From Amblyornis subalaris (lineage: Eukaryota; Chordata; Aves; Passeriformes; Ptilonorhynchidae): 64,000 nt of DNA. Under the pieces are notes generated by a model, which saw only the letters and a list, made by a program, of their open reading frames with translations, did no database searches and was not told the origin of the DNA. Location of the stretch: positions 1,619,474-1,683,473 of the forward strand of contig JACAXG010000110.1 in the NCBI GenBank assembly GCA_018881555.1, given 5' to 3'. Both the position numbers and the translations under genes were made by a program. This document shows positions 1-10,300 of this stretch, one piece after another (the stretch's first letter is position 1; each line of letters opens with the position of its first letter).

Positions 1-315
1 GGACCCGGCGCTTGGTCTTGTCTCATATCCTTGGATTTGGCACATCTATCCAGCCTGTCCAGATCCCTCTGCAGAGCCCTCCTACCCTCCCAGCAGATCA
101 ACACTTCCACCTAACTCAGTTTCACCTGCAAATTTGCTAATGGTAGACTTGATCCCCTCATCCAGATCATCGGTAATGATATTAAGCAGGACTGGGCCCA
201 ACACTGATCCCTGGGGGACACACTGGTGACTGGTCACCAACTGGATGCAGCACTGTTCACTGCTACTCTCTGGGCCCAGCTGTCCAGCCGGTTCTTAACC
301 CTGTAAAAGGTAGTT
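1..315 (-). mobile_element. CR1 LINE fragment, reverse transcriptase part, cut by window edge
   Basis: This is the reverse complement of the RT-coding region of a CR1 non-LTR retrotransposon. It aligns by eye, base for base over long runs, with the forward CR1 copy at about 49,250-49,540. Shared blocks include the stretch read as 'aacaggctggacagctgg' and the 'accaagtgctgggtcc' block. The position of the catalytic FADD box (121-132 on the reverse strand) reads F-A-G-E, so both aspartates are lost and the copy is dead. Unlike the 49-kb copy, it keeps a 16-base piece beside the 'catccagttgg' block. It ends near 310-315, where similarity stops. The left end lies outside the window. Confidence 0.9.
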
Positions 316-440
316 ACACCAAACACCATGTTTCTGCTGAGCCCGCTGTGAATCAAATTAAGCTGTGTGCACGGCGTGGTCTGAACTAGTAACATTCACT
401 GCTTAATCTTCATATGGGCCTTCAATTTCTTTTGGCACAG

Positions 441-622
441 AAGAGCAGGACTACAAGTATTTTGACCCTGATGATGACAAGTGTAAACACCTAGTACAGT
501 CTGTCATGAAATGGATGGATATTCATCTTCTGTCCAGAGAAGCATATGGTCTTACTATAAGAAATTTTGAAATATATTACAGAAGAGATTCACTCTGCCC
601 TTCCAGTTATTGTGATTTCTGA
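441..622 (+). CDS. Candidate terminal coding exon of an upstream gene (59 codons, product not recognised)
   Basis: A pyrimidine-rich tract ends in 'tttcttttggcacag' at 440, a good 3' splice site. After two bases that finish a split codon, a frame opens at 443 and runs 59 codons to a TGA at 620-622. The peptide begins EQDYKYFDPDDDKCKH, continues through a VMKWMDIHLL segment, and ends with a Tyr-rich part and a Cys-containing tail (CPSSYCDF). Its composition is protein-like: mixed charge, Trp, several Tyr and Cys, no low complexity. Two AATAAA signals follow at 832 and 853, giving a plausible short 3' UTR. Earlier exons would lie left of the window. I cannot name the family. The alternative is a chance open frame beside a cryptic acceptor; the joint occurrence of acceptor, frame, stop and polyadenylation signals makes a real exon more likely. 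Confidence 0.55.
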
Positions 623-831
623 CTAGCACTGTCAAAAAATAGAAATTACTTATTAGAGCTAACTAAAAACTACTTTCATGAATATAAAATGAGCTAGAAA
701 GACATGTGCACTGCAATGACCTTATCGATTAGCTCAAAATATTTTAGCATTTCACTTGTTCTAGCTCTCTTGTGTGTCTTTTAAGCTCCTGGTAGAAGTA
801 TTGCATTATGCAGGATGCCATATAACATCAC

Positions 832-858
832 AATAAAAGCCCCATTTATGCCAATAAA
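832..858 (+). other. Paired AATAAA polyadenylation signals
   Basis: Canonical AATAAA hexamers occur at 832-837 and 853-858, about 210-235 bases after the stop codon of the candidate terminal exon at 441-622. Cleavage would be expected 10-30 bases later. I infer that 623 to about 880 is the 3' UTR of that gene. AATAAA is frequent in AT-rich DNA, so support comes from position rather than from the motif. Confidence 0.45.
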
Positions 859-879
859 GCAGGTGAAATGAATTACAGT

Positions 880-1261
880 AACAGAAATAAGTAAAAAAGC
901 TCCATGAAATTATGTTAAAAAGTATACTTTTTTCACCTTAAACCAAAGATTTTTTGGCCAAGAGCTTATTTGAAAAGCAGCCTACTCATGTGCTCTCCTA
1001 CACAGTCTCTTTTACTTACAGCATTTGTCTCTAAATGTTTAAAGTACAAGCACCAGGAAAAAGCCTTTTGATTCTTCCTGCAGAACCAGATGTAAAGGTA
1101 CACAAATAAAATCTTATCACTGTATGAAGCACTGAGTTGGTCAAAATGTGTCTCTCTTAGCAAGTCGGTCATGTTCACAAATTACAAAAATCTGCAAATG
1201 CAAATGTGTTTGTCAAAATATTTTTATTGCTTACACCTGCTTACGTTGAAGAGAAAGAGAA
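880..1261. other. Intergenic DNA, nothing recognised
   Basis: AT-rich sequence between the presumed 3' UTR and the next CR1 copy. I see no repeat tail, splice signal pair or RNA gene. The short open frame here on the minus strand (966-1178) shows no protein-like features. Confidence 0.6.
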
Positions 1262-2290
1262 TAAAATTCTATGAACCCCAGATAAATGACATCTGTAGCC
1301 CTTCTCTTGTCCACTGATTTGGCCAGTTCACTAGAAGGCCACTAGATAGGTGAGGCAGGATTCTCCATTTGTGCAGACCTGCAGGCTGTCCTGAATCACC
1401 TCCCTGTCTTCCATGTGCCTTAGCACAGCTTCTAAGAGCATCTGTTCCATTATTTTCCCAGGTACAGAGGTGAGGCTGACAAGTCAGTTATTCCCAGGGT
1501 GCTCCTTTCTTCCCTTCTTAAAGATGGGTATCATGTTTCCCCTTTTTCAGTCACCTGGGACTTGCCCTGACTGCCATGACTTTTCTAGTATCATGAGGAG
1601 AGGCTTAGCACCTACATCAGCCAATTCCTTCAGGACTCTGGTATGCATCTTGTCAGGTCCCATAGGCATACATATATTCAGGTTCCTTCGGGTGGTCACA
1701 AACCTGATCTTCTCTTACAGTGGGTGGGACTTTGCTGTCCCAGTCCCCATTCCGTCATCCATCCACTTGAGGGTGTGGGAAGAGAGTTACCCATTGACGA
1801 CTGAGGCAAAAAAGTTGTTAAGCACCTCAGCCTTTTCCTTGTTGTTACCAGTTTAACAGTGTTGTTCATCAGAATGGGTACCCCTTCAATGACCTTCCTT
1901 TTCTGGTTAATGTACTTGTAGAAGCCCTTCCTGTTATTCTTTGTGTCCCTTGTGAAGTTCAGTTCCAGCCTTGCCATGGCCTTCCTTACACTAACTCTAC
2001 ACAACTAAACCTTTTTCTCTATACTCTTACCAGGTTATCTGTCCTTCTTTCCACTGCAATTGCTTTTTTTCCCCCAGTTTGACTAGCGGGTTCCTACTCA
2101 GCCATGCCAGTCTCTTGCCTTCCTTGCCCAATTTCTTGCTCCTGGGAATTGCTAGCTCCTGCACTCTATGAAGACTTCCTTAAAGACCTGTCAGCTGTGT
2201 GACACTCCCTTAGCCCTGAGGGCAGTCTCACAGGGATCCTATTGATTATCTCCTTGAAGAGCCGGAAATTTGCTATCCTAAACTTCAAGG
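1262..2290 (-). mobile_element. CR1-family LINE copy, pre-RT linker and start of RT
   Basis: On the minus strand, 2004 to about 1900 translates to a peptide with R-D-T-K-N-N-R-K-G-F-Y-K-Y-I-N, then K-R-K-V-I-E-G. This is the characteristic linker between endonuclease and reverse transcriptase in CR1 pol. Further along (1600 down to 1290) the sequence matches the start of the RT region seen at 48,800-49,080 in the forward copy, including the 'gactg...ccatctttaagaaggg...aataatggaacagat' order of blocks. Several stops and frame changes show it is inactive. The part from 2010 to 2290 resembles CR1-linked sequence seen in bird genomes, but I place that end by judgement. Confidence 0.75.
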
Positions 2291-2429
2291 GACACTTTAA
2301 CTTTTCATTTTAAATTCTGTTTCTTTTTAAAAAACTCCTTAGTCAACTTGGGTTTTTGCCTCAGGTGACCCCAAAACTGTGTATTCCATATTTCTTCTAG
2401 GTCAATCCATGCAGTCTGATTTTACTGTC

Positions 2430-3440
2430 ACTTTCAGATTTGACAGCCTGGGAAAGGGAGCTTGTGTGTTTTACACCAGGTTCACGGAAGGAGGAAGACG
2501 AGGGTCCCTTTGAAAATGAGAAATGGACAGGTGTGAGCTCTCTTTTGCTCTCTGTGGGTTACTGAAAGGATTGCCTGGGGCAGATCTCCGAGTCACAACC
2601 TAAGAACCTGCATTTTGCAGTCCTAAACTGTTCTGGACCTTTTTTGCCACTCTGGACTTCAAGAACCAGAGCCGCATCTTTTCAGTGCTCGGCGGGACTG
2701 TTTCTTTCCCTCTGCAATGCAGGAGTGACTTGGAACTGCACCGACATTGACTGTGTCCATTTGGACCAAAAGGAAGTGGGGAGGCTGACACCGTGGGGCC
2801 AGAGCTGCCCAGACAACACCAGCATCCCTATCTGCCACCAGAACTGCCCTGGAAGCTCCTTTTTTTGTTTTAGGGGGAAGGTTGTGCTGAGGAGGGGTTG
2901 GACCTGCAACTTGATGGGAATTTTCTTCTTGTGTTTTCGTCAGCATTGGAGCCTTATGGACAAAGATGGAGTTTTTCCAGGTTTTGTTTTGTCCCTGTCC
3001 CCCAGTGGTTGTTGTTTGGAGGGAGGGAGTTCTGTAACTGCGGATGTTAGGTTGTTGTGTTGCTTTTCCTTTGTTCTCTCTCTCTGTCACATGGTCTGGA
3101 GAAGGGGGCTTCTCTACAACCTTGTCTTTGTCTTCTGGCTCATGAGGCCTGCTATGGAGCCACTATTTTGGGAGAAGGTGCTTCTCTGCCATCTTAGGAG
3201 GCGGGGCTTCTCCACCATCTTGTTTTCCTTGTTCACAGGGAGTTCACAAGACTCAGTACCTTTGTATCTTGTGGTTATTGCTGCTATTTTGGTTGTTGCT
3301 GTTTTTCTTCTGAGTAAACCGTTATCTTTTCACTGATATCTTCTCGCATTTGTCTCTCCTTATTGGTGAAAGGGAGTGGTTAAAACTAAAGGGGAGGTTG
3401 TTTTTGGAGTCTTTGCCTCATATAATTGTCTTAAACGAAG
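2430..3440 (+). mobile_element. Unclassified repeat, possibly an LTR
   Basis: The segment differs in texture from its AT-rich surroundings. It has repeated blocks built on 'ggagaagg(g)ggcttctct' and 'gccatcttaggaggcggggcttctcc', and a T/G-rich stretch with AGTAAA at 3313, a possible variant polyadenylation signal. It is followed by a 'ggtgaaagggagtggttaaaa' and 'ggggaggttgtttttgg' end like those of avian retroviral LTRs. One plus-strand frame (2644-3336) stays open for 230 codons, but the peptide is dominated by Leu, Phe, Cys and Ser. It reads like a by-product of T/G-rich DNA rather than a gene. I could not identify terminal TG/CA ends or a target duplication, so both type and limits are tentative. 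Confidence 0.35.
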
Positions 3441-5759
3441 AGAGTTTTGTGGCAGACTAAGTCATAATTTGTTTGAGATTTGTGTTTTCAAATCACACGA
3501 TTTATTATTATGAAGTGACATTACATGCTTAAAAATCTCTGGTCTAACATATAAATGTTACAGTATTCACAACTGAATGTTTTCCCAAAATATATGTTAC
3601 TATTTAAATGTACATATTCTCCATAAAACAGAAAAAAAAGACAAACTACAAGCTTACATCTCTTGATTCTATTTAAATATTTTAAATAACACACCGGCTC
3701 ATTCACATAGCTGAAACAGTTTGACAAATCAAAATCAAAAAATTATTTCAAGTTAGACAAGTGGTGATTGTGTATATTTTAGTGTATCTATCCAACTACA
3801 GATCTGGATAAATACTGTGACTGTTAAAAGAACAGTTGCAAATGAAAACCATTTTGTTCAACCGTGCTGTTGCAGTAAGAAATTCATTCATTTGCAAAAC
3901 ACTCTCAGCATTATTGAACATATAACATCTTGAAATCTTAGAAATTAATTAGCACTCAAAGCAATTCTTTTATAGATAAAAGGATTGATTATGCATCAAG
4001 AGTGGTTTTCTTTTTCTTTTTTCTTATACAGATATGCACAAATATTTCTATGAGCCTTCAGTAGCTGATGTTACATGAATGACAAAATCTGTCACAGCAA
4101 GCACACCTACACCTTATGCTTGCAGGGAGACTTCTCAGAGGGGACAGAGGTGCAAGATCACAGCTGGCCAGCCTGAGTTCACAGTGAAATCATAGTCAGT
4201 GAAGGGCAAACACTCTCCACTTCTACTTGACCCTCTGGTCCCCAATAGACTTTCTGACCTCTGTTTTCTACATGTTAGAAAATTTCAAGGATTATTTTAC
4301 ATTACGTGTCTTACTTAAAATTTGTACTTAGTTGATGAATTATGTTTTAGGTTTACATCATTATAGTGTGTTTGCATTAACTGTGTTATGTAAGATATAA
4401 TGGTGGGTTAATAGCAGGATAATTTCCCCGTGGAAAAGAATTATGCCTTTGACCCTCCTGGAGTCAGAATAAAATGCTGCAGGGATAAGAGACCTTATTA
4501 TCGTTGACTCCCTAAATCCTACCATAACAGATGAACTGAAAAATAGCTTATGCGCTTTGGATAAATTTTTTATTCAACAAATTAACATGATCTAGAGTGG
4601 AGAGATATGTACATATTATCCTTTCTAAGACTTCTTTAGCTTTTATGTCACTGGCAATTTTTTTTTTTTACTGGATCAAGTATTTAATCATTTGATTTGT
4701 CTGGAATTTCATTTTAAAAGTCATTACTAAATCCATCAGGACCTAGAGCTGCATTAGAGTGATTGAATATCCTTATAAAGTTCCCCTATATTTGCCATCA
4801 GTTCTAATTATCACAGTAAATGCACTGCAATGACAGTAAAAAATGGAACACATCAAAATGGTTATAAATGGTTTTGAAAACTTGAAAACATTCTTTTTGA
4901 ATGAACAAAGTGTGGCTGTTGGAAGAGCCTTTAAAATTGCTATTTAAGAAGTCATTGAACCTCTTTTTGCTCAATTGTTAATTACATTATTGGAAATAAT
5001 TGGTTTTTTTCTTTTCATTTTAAGGGATGGCTAAGACAGTTTATTCACCTTAGCATTTCATGAGTTTACGTCAGACTTTTTTGTGTTGTATACCTGCAAT
5101 ATTGAAAGGACTTTAAATAATTTAATAAGCTAATTACTTTTGAATGGGTCAGAATTACTTCCTGGGTAATTACACACAATCAGATGCATTATTGCACTAA
5201 AACCCAGACTTTTGTTATAAGTTACATGTCAAATGCTCCTTGAGGGTGTATCTTTTTAATATTTCTTTAATTCCTTTGCTTCACGGGTGACCTCAGGCCT
5301 GACATACCTCATAAACCTTAGTCCTTATGATGAACATAGAGTTATTAATTTTGCCTGCTCATTTCTGTGACATTTTTTACTGTAATACAAGAATCTTTTG
5401 TAAATGAATTAATTTCTTATGGCAACAGTTCTATGACTGCAATAGATTTTATCTTTATTCAGAGTGAACAGGAGTTTCAACTGCTAGAGACGCACAGAGT
5501 GGGTGAGCTTAGCTGAAGATGCAACAGGCCAATTTTCCAAAGGGTGAAGGGTTATTTAAAGGTTTCCAGTGGATTTTTCCGATTCAATTTGTTTTTAAGA
5601 GTTTTGATTGAAATTTAACTTTGAGAAAGAAATACAAAATAAAAAGAAAGAATATCCTTACATTTCTCCAGGCCTTTTGATTTGGAAATTATTTTGTTTC
5701 CAGGCATCTTTATAAAGTTGTATTTGAGTGGTTCTGAAACATCTGAGTACAAACTGCAA
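3441..5759. other. Intergenic AT-rich DNA, nothing recognised
   Basis: About 2.3 kb of AT-rich sequence with no open frame above about 70 codons, no repeat tail and no RNA gene that I could see. It contains only short homopolymer runs, for example the T run near 4660. Confidence 0.6.
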
Positions 5760-5998
5760 GAGGGGAAATTTAGGTTAGATATTATGAAAAATTCTTTACC
5801 GTGTAGGTGGTGAGATACTGGAATGGGTTGCCCAGGGACGTTGTGGATGCCCCATCCCTGGCAGTGTTCAAGGGCAAGTTGGACAGGGCTTTGAGCAACC
5901 TGGTCTGATGGGAGGTGTCTTTGCCCATGGCAGGGGTGGTTGGGACTAGATGATATTTAAGATTCCTTCCAAACCACACATTGTATGATTGAATGATG
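5760..5998 (+). mobile_element. CR1 LINE, 5'-truncated 3' end
   Basis: The sequence follows the CR1 3' region in order: 'agatattatgaaaaattcttta', 'tggaatgggttgcccaggga', 'ggtgtctttgcccatggcag', 'ttccttccaaac'. It ends in a degenerate octamer tail (tgtatgattgaatgatg). The same region in the 50-kb copy is at about 50,075-50,273. 5' truncation is normal for LINE insertion. No coding part remains. Confidence 0.9.
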
Positions 5999-6089
5999 GT
6001 GTGATACCTCTGTGCAGTACAGCATAGTGATAAAGCAAAGTACAGATTTTTATTAAGCAAAATAAAGCAGTAAAGGGACACAAAGCAGA

Positions 6090-7390
6090 ATGTGTTTGTA
6101 TTTTGACTGCTGCAGGAGAGTGCTGCTCTGTTTCTCCCCTACCACCGCAGCTGCAGCCCAGCTTAGCCCCCACTGTTCCCTGCCCTCCAGCACGGTGTTT
6201 TGCAGCACCCTTACCCTTCAGGGAACATTTTCCAGCTTCTCCCACAACTCGAGGAGGCACCTACGCCATCACTTCTTTCCTCCTCAGGCCAGTCAGGGAG
6301 GGATGTTCACTGCATCCTTGAGCATTGCCTCGAACCGGGGACACACCAAGGTTGCCAGGGAAACCTGAACCCAGGTATTCCTGAAATCTGGGATGTTTTC
6401 CTGTGCCAAACCCTGCAGACCCCAGGCTGCCCTCGCTCATATTCATGTAGTTATCAGTGTGGAGGGTGGGGGCGGCCACACGCATTACCCCATGAGCCAG
6501 TTCCAGCTGGTTACTGCCCAATGTGTATGGTCCAGAGAGTTCCCACTGGTTGCCACTGGCTTCTCAAGGGACAGATGCCAAGATGCTGCTGTCCAAGTCA
6601 GCCGTGCTGCAGCACCTTAGGGAGCAGGTATGAACAAAAGGGCAGAGAACAGTGTCTGGCCAGGGGTGTGGGAGGAGAAAAAGAGTGAGAGAGGGCAGAG
6701 AGGTACCAAGACCAGTGGAAGGGGAAAGGTGTTCTAGTATTTGCTTCTTCCCTTTCTGCTTCCCAGTTTCTGAATCAGGAATTAAAAACATTAATTAGCA
6801 ATAAATTGTTAAATTACTCAAAGTTGGGTCTATTTTGCCCATGACAGCAACTGACAAACCACCTCCCTGCCTGTATCGCCACCCACGATCTTCCTCACTC
6901 GTGTTCCTGCAGTTTTCGCCCGCTCCTGCTGTAGGTAGAGAGCAGCCAGGGGCTGGTGGTGAGGCTGGCAGCCAGACAGGCCCAACACGCCACAAACAAG
7001 AACCTCTTAACGTGAGTGACCTAACACCAGGGAAGAGATGCACTCCTTACACAAAGGATTTGCCACAGCTGTTGGGTTTCAACCCAGTTGTAAGGTTTCA
7101 CCTCAGTTGTTTGACAGAAGCATGAACAGAGAGTTGAGGTTCTGCAGTCACCTGCAGGTGCCAGGGCAGGTTATGCCCAAGGGGGTCACAACATCGCTGT
7201 CTCCTATGGCCTGTAGCATTTTTGGCTCTCTCCCCACTGAGATCCTGCTCTTCTCTCTGTCCGACACTTTCTGCACATACTTATTGCGCCTGTCACATTT
7301 CCACATTCTTGCTCCAAACCACCCTCAGCTCTTTTTCCAGTCTCTGGTGTTTATAATTTCCATTCTTCCTGTGCTGCTGCTCCTTTGACT
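6090..7390. other. GC-richer block of unknown origin
   Basis: This block is clearly richer in G+C than the DNA on either side and has overlapping open frames of 70-160 codons on both strands (for example 6200-6688 plus and 6795-7043 minus). Since both strands and several frames are open together, stop-codon scarcity from base composition is the simplest reason. No splice sites pair with any frame, and I recognise no protein or repeat. It may be an old repeat, a remnant CpG-rich element or a decayed pseudogene. Confidence 0.4.
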
Positions 7391-10300
7391 TCCCTCCAGT
7401 TTGAATCTTCGTGCCCTATCCTACATGGATTCAGTAGCAAAGGCAATAAAACCATAGGAAAGACAATTCACAACAATTTTCAGCATTTTTAAATTTCTAG
7501 CAGTGCCTCTAAAAGCCTCTCTCAGGCTTTGTGATTCTTTTATACATGAATGAATATCACGCTCATTTCATACAAAATGTGAAATTTTTTTTTGTTATGC
7601 ACAAAAATGTTTTCACTCTATGAACTAAGGTAGATCTGTGATGAAATTAGGCTCCATTCTCATAAGGATGGTAAAATCACATTCTTGACAGGAAGGTGCT
7701 ACTCCCACCAAACTTTGGTTCTCGTTCTGAAGCATAAAAACACAGGAGCTTTGTGTTGAGTCACTGTGAGAATTTTAAGAGTGGTTAGACAGCGCATTTC
7801 CTCTGATGTATTTTTGGAAATGGCTGAATTGTTTTGGTTGAAAATTCAATAAACGCAAAAAAGCCCAACAACCCTGCAAAGTAAAATAGTCTCAACAAAG
7901 ACAACAAAAATCCCCCACATCATTTGATCACAACCTCAGCTAAATTCTCATTATAGAAAACTTCAGTTTGAATGAGTGGAATTTTGCAAAATTATAAGCA
8001 GCCCAGACAGACTCTTACTTGCCCAATGAAAGTATTGGGCAACACTGCTACTGAAAGTGGATCACAATAAATGTCGCTAATTTTGATTCATTTCTTAAAA
8101 TGTTTGTGTTTGCAAAGCTTAGGCTGGGACAGTGATTCATGCAGGCAGCTTTTCTGTGAATATATATGATGAGATTTTTCAGTCTGAATACTTTTATCGT
8201 ATCTCTGAGGTCTATGAATCCATCCTTCTGCTATTATACTTATTAATTACAAAAGAGATAAGTGTCACCGGAGAAGCATAATCTTTCTACACTTAATAGA
8301 TGAAGACAAATTTGCTTAAGCACTTCAAGTTTATTACATTATTGCCATATGTAACAAATGTGTAAATGTATATATGTATGTATGTAGTAAATATACAGGC
8401 TAGAAAGATGAAATGTCACATATGCGAAGATAATTTTAAGCACAAACCCAAATATTTTGAGAGGGTTGCTTTGAAAACAGAAAATAACATTAAGAAGGTG
8501 CAAATTTGATCTGTGGTTGACATCAAAACTGCTGAATTATTAAATTAACTGTAGAAATTGCATTCATACATTAAAATCTTGGCATAAAGAGACTTTATAA
8601 TTTTCAAAATGTAATAATTATTATTACTATCATCATCATATTTTTTTTTTTTCACATTTTGAAGGACATACTCATTTTTGCCTGAGACAAAAACTTGTTT
8701 CCTTAATACATATGGCAGTCTATGTGGGTTTACAGAATCTAGAAGAATCTCCTTGGATAGGAAGCCAAGACTAGCTGGGCAACAATGTCTATTATTTTCA
8801 CAGCTAGCTGCCTCAAATTAGCTTCCTACATAAAATTTATCTTGTTTCAGATTTTTAAGTGGCTTTTAAGGATCCTTTATACATGTTTAGGAATCTGACT
8901 TCAGGCATTTACTTTTTCAAGTGTTGCCTGCTACTTCCAATCTGGAACATAAGAATGAAATGTTTGAATTTTAAGCGAGCAAGGTTTGGATAAGTTGAGA
9001 GTTTCCTACATCCCTGTCAGTGGAGTTTTTATTTTAAACTGGCAGTTACTGGCATAAACAGCATTTAAATTTTGGCAGTAAACGAATCTAAGAATATGGA
9101 TTTGTCAACTTCAGCTCCCAAAACACTACTGTATTTATTTTTAGAACTAACTGTCCTAGGATGAAGCTGCCAATCAAACAAATACAACATAGAATAAAAG
9201 TTGAAAAACCTATGCTTGAGGTAATATTTTTAGCAAAATATACCAATGGACATAGAATGGTACGGTTGATGTAATTAGTCTACCAAGCTACAGATGAAAT
9301 AAAGGCCAAATTTTGATGTAGAATCTGATGAGTTTGTACTGCCTCTTATCTCATGCCATGCATAAAGCCTAGGCAAAAGTATGTAAGATCTGGAAGCCAC
9401 ACATCCCTCTTGACAGGAACAAGCTTCTAGTAGTCACAAAGTAAACAGAAAATTCAGTCACTTTTAGCAGACCTTCCACTCACGTAAATGCTTATATCAT
9501 AGTGAGGATGATTGTTAAAACAATCAATTACCTCCCTATTCAGACTCCCCCTGGAAAGACAGAACTCAGTTTTGATACATAGTGGGACTATGAGAGAGAT
9601 GAAGAAATAAGAGAATGAAGAAAGCTAAATCCCTATGTCATAATACTTTACTTCAAAAATGTGAGGTAGGCTGCAAAAGAGGTTACTTTTGCTATTAAAA
9701 TCTTGCAAGTTAAAAAAAGAAAGCTAAAGCAATACTTAAAAAAAAAAAATCCCTGCAACCCTTATTTTTCTAATTCTGGTAGACAGAGCAAGTAAAAACT
9801 AGGTTTTGAATATTTTACTTTACACATGTGGTATTTATGCTAAAAATTGTATCCGTCTTGTTAAACATGTGATGTTTTCCTAGCTTAAGAGTCATGACAT
9901 TTTGAGTTTGGGAGATTATTCTAGCTTTAATGGGAGAGAGATCAGAACAGAGTAAAACTCTGAATATTAATCCTGTTTACATGTACAACAGGGACTTAGT
10001 TTTTGCTCATTCTGTGAATAAGAATGTCTGCACAATCAATACCATTTAAATACTGTGGCACCGTTTTTAGTGCTCCCACACAATAGCTGATTTCTCAGAG
10101 AAAATCACAGCTTTTCCTCAAACACTGTGCCTGCTCTATATAGGAACTGTGAAGCCTGGGATGAGGGCAGGCAGAGCTTAGAGAAACCTCGTGGGCTGCC
10201 TCAAACCTGTTTTTACCTCAGTTGTTGCCATAGAGCTTTGGAGAGTTTGACAATTCAGGACCATCACTGGATCTCATATTCGCTTTCCATTTTCATGTTA

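Noticed and set aside
2644..3336. 230-codon plus-strand frame
   Set aside because: Composition follows T/G-rich DNA, no domain, and it lies inside a probable repeat.
6200..6688. 162-codon plus-strand frame
   Set aside because: Frames on both strands are open together; no start context, splice signals or family resemblance.
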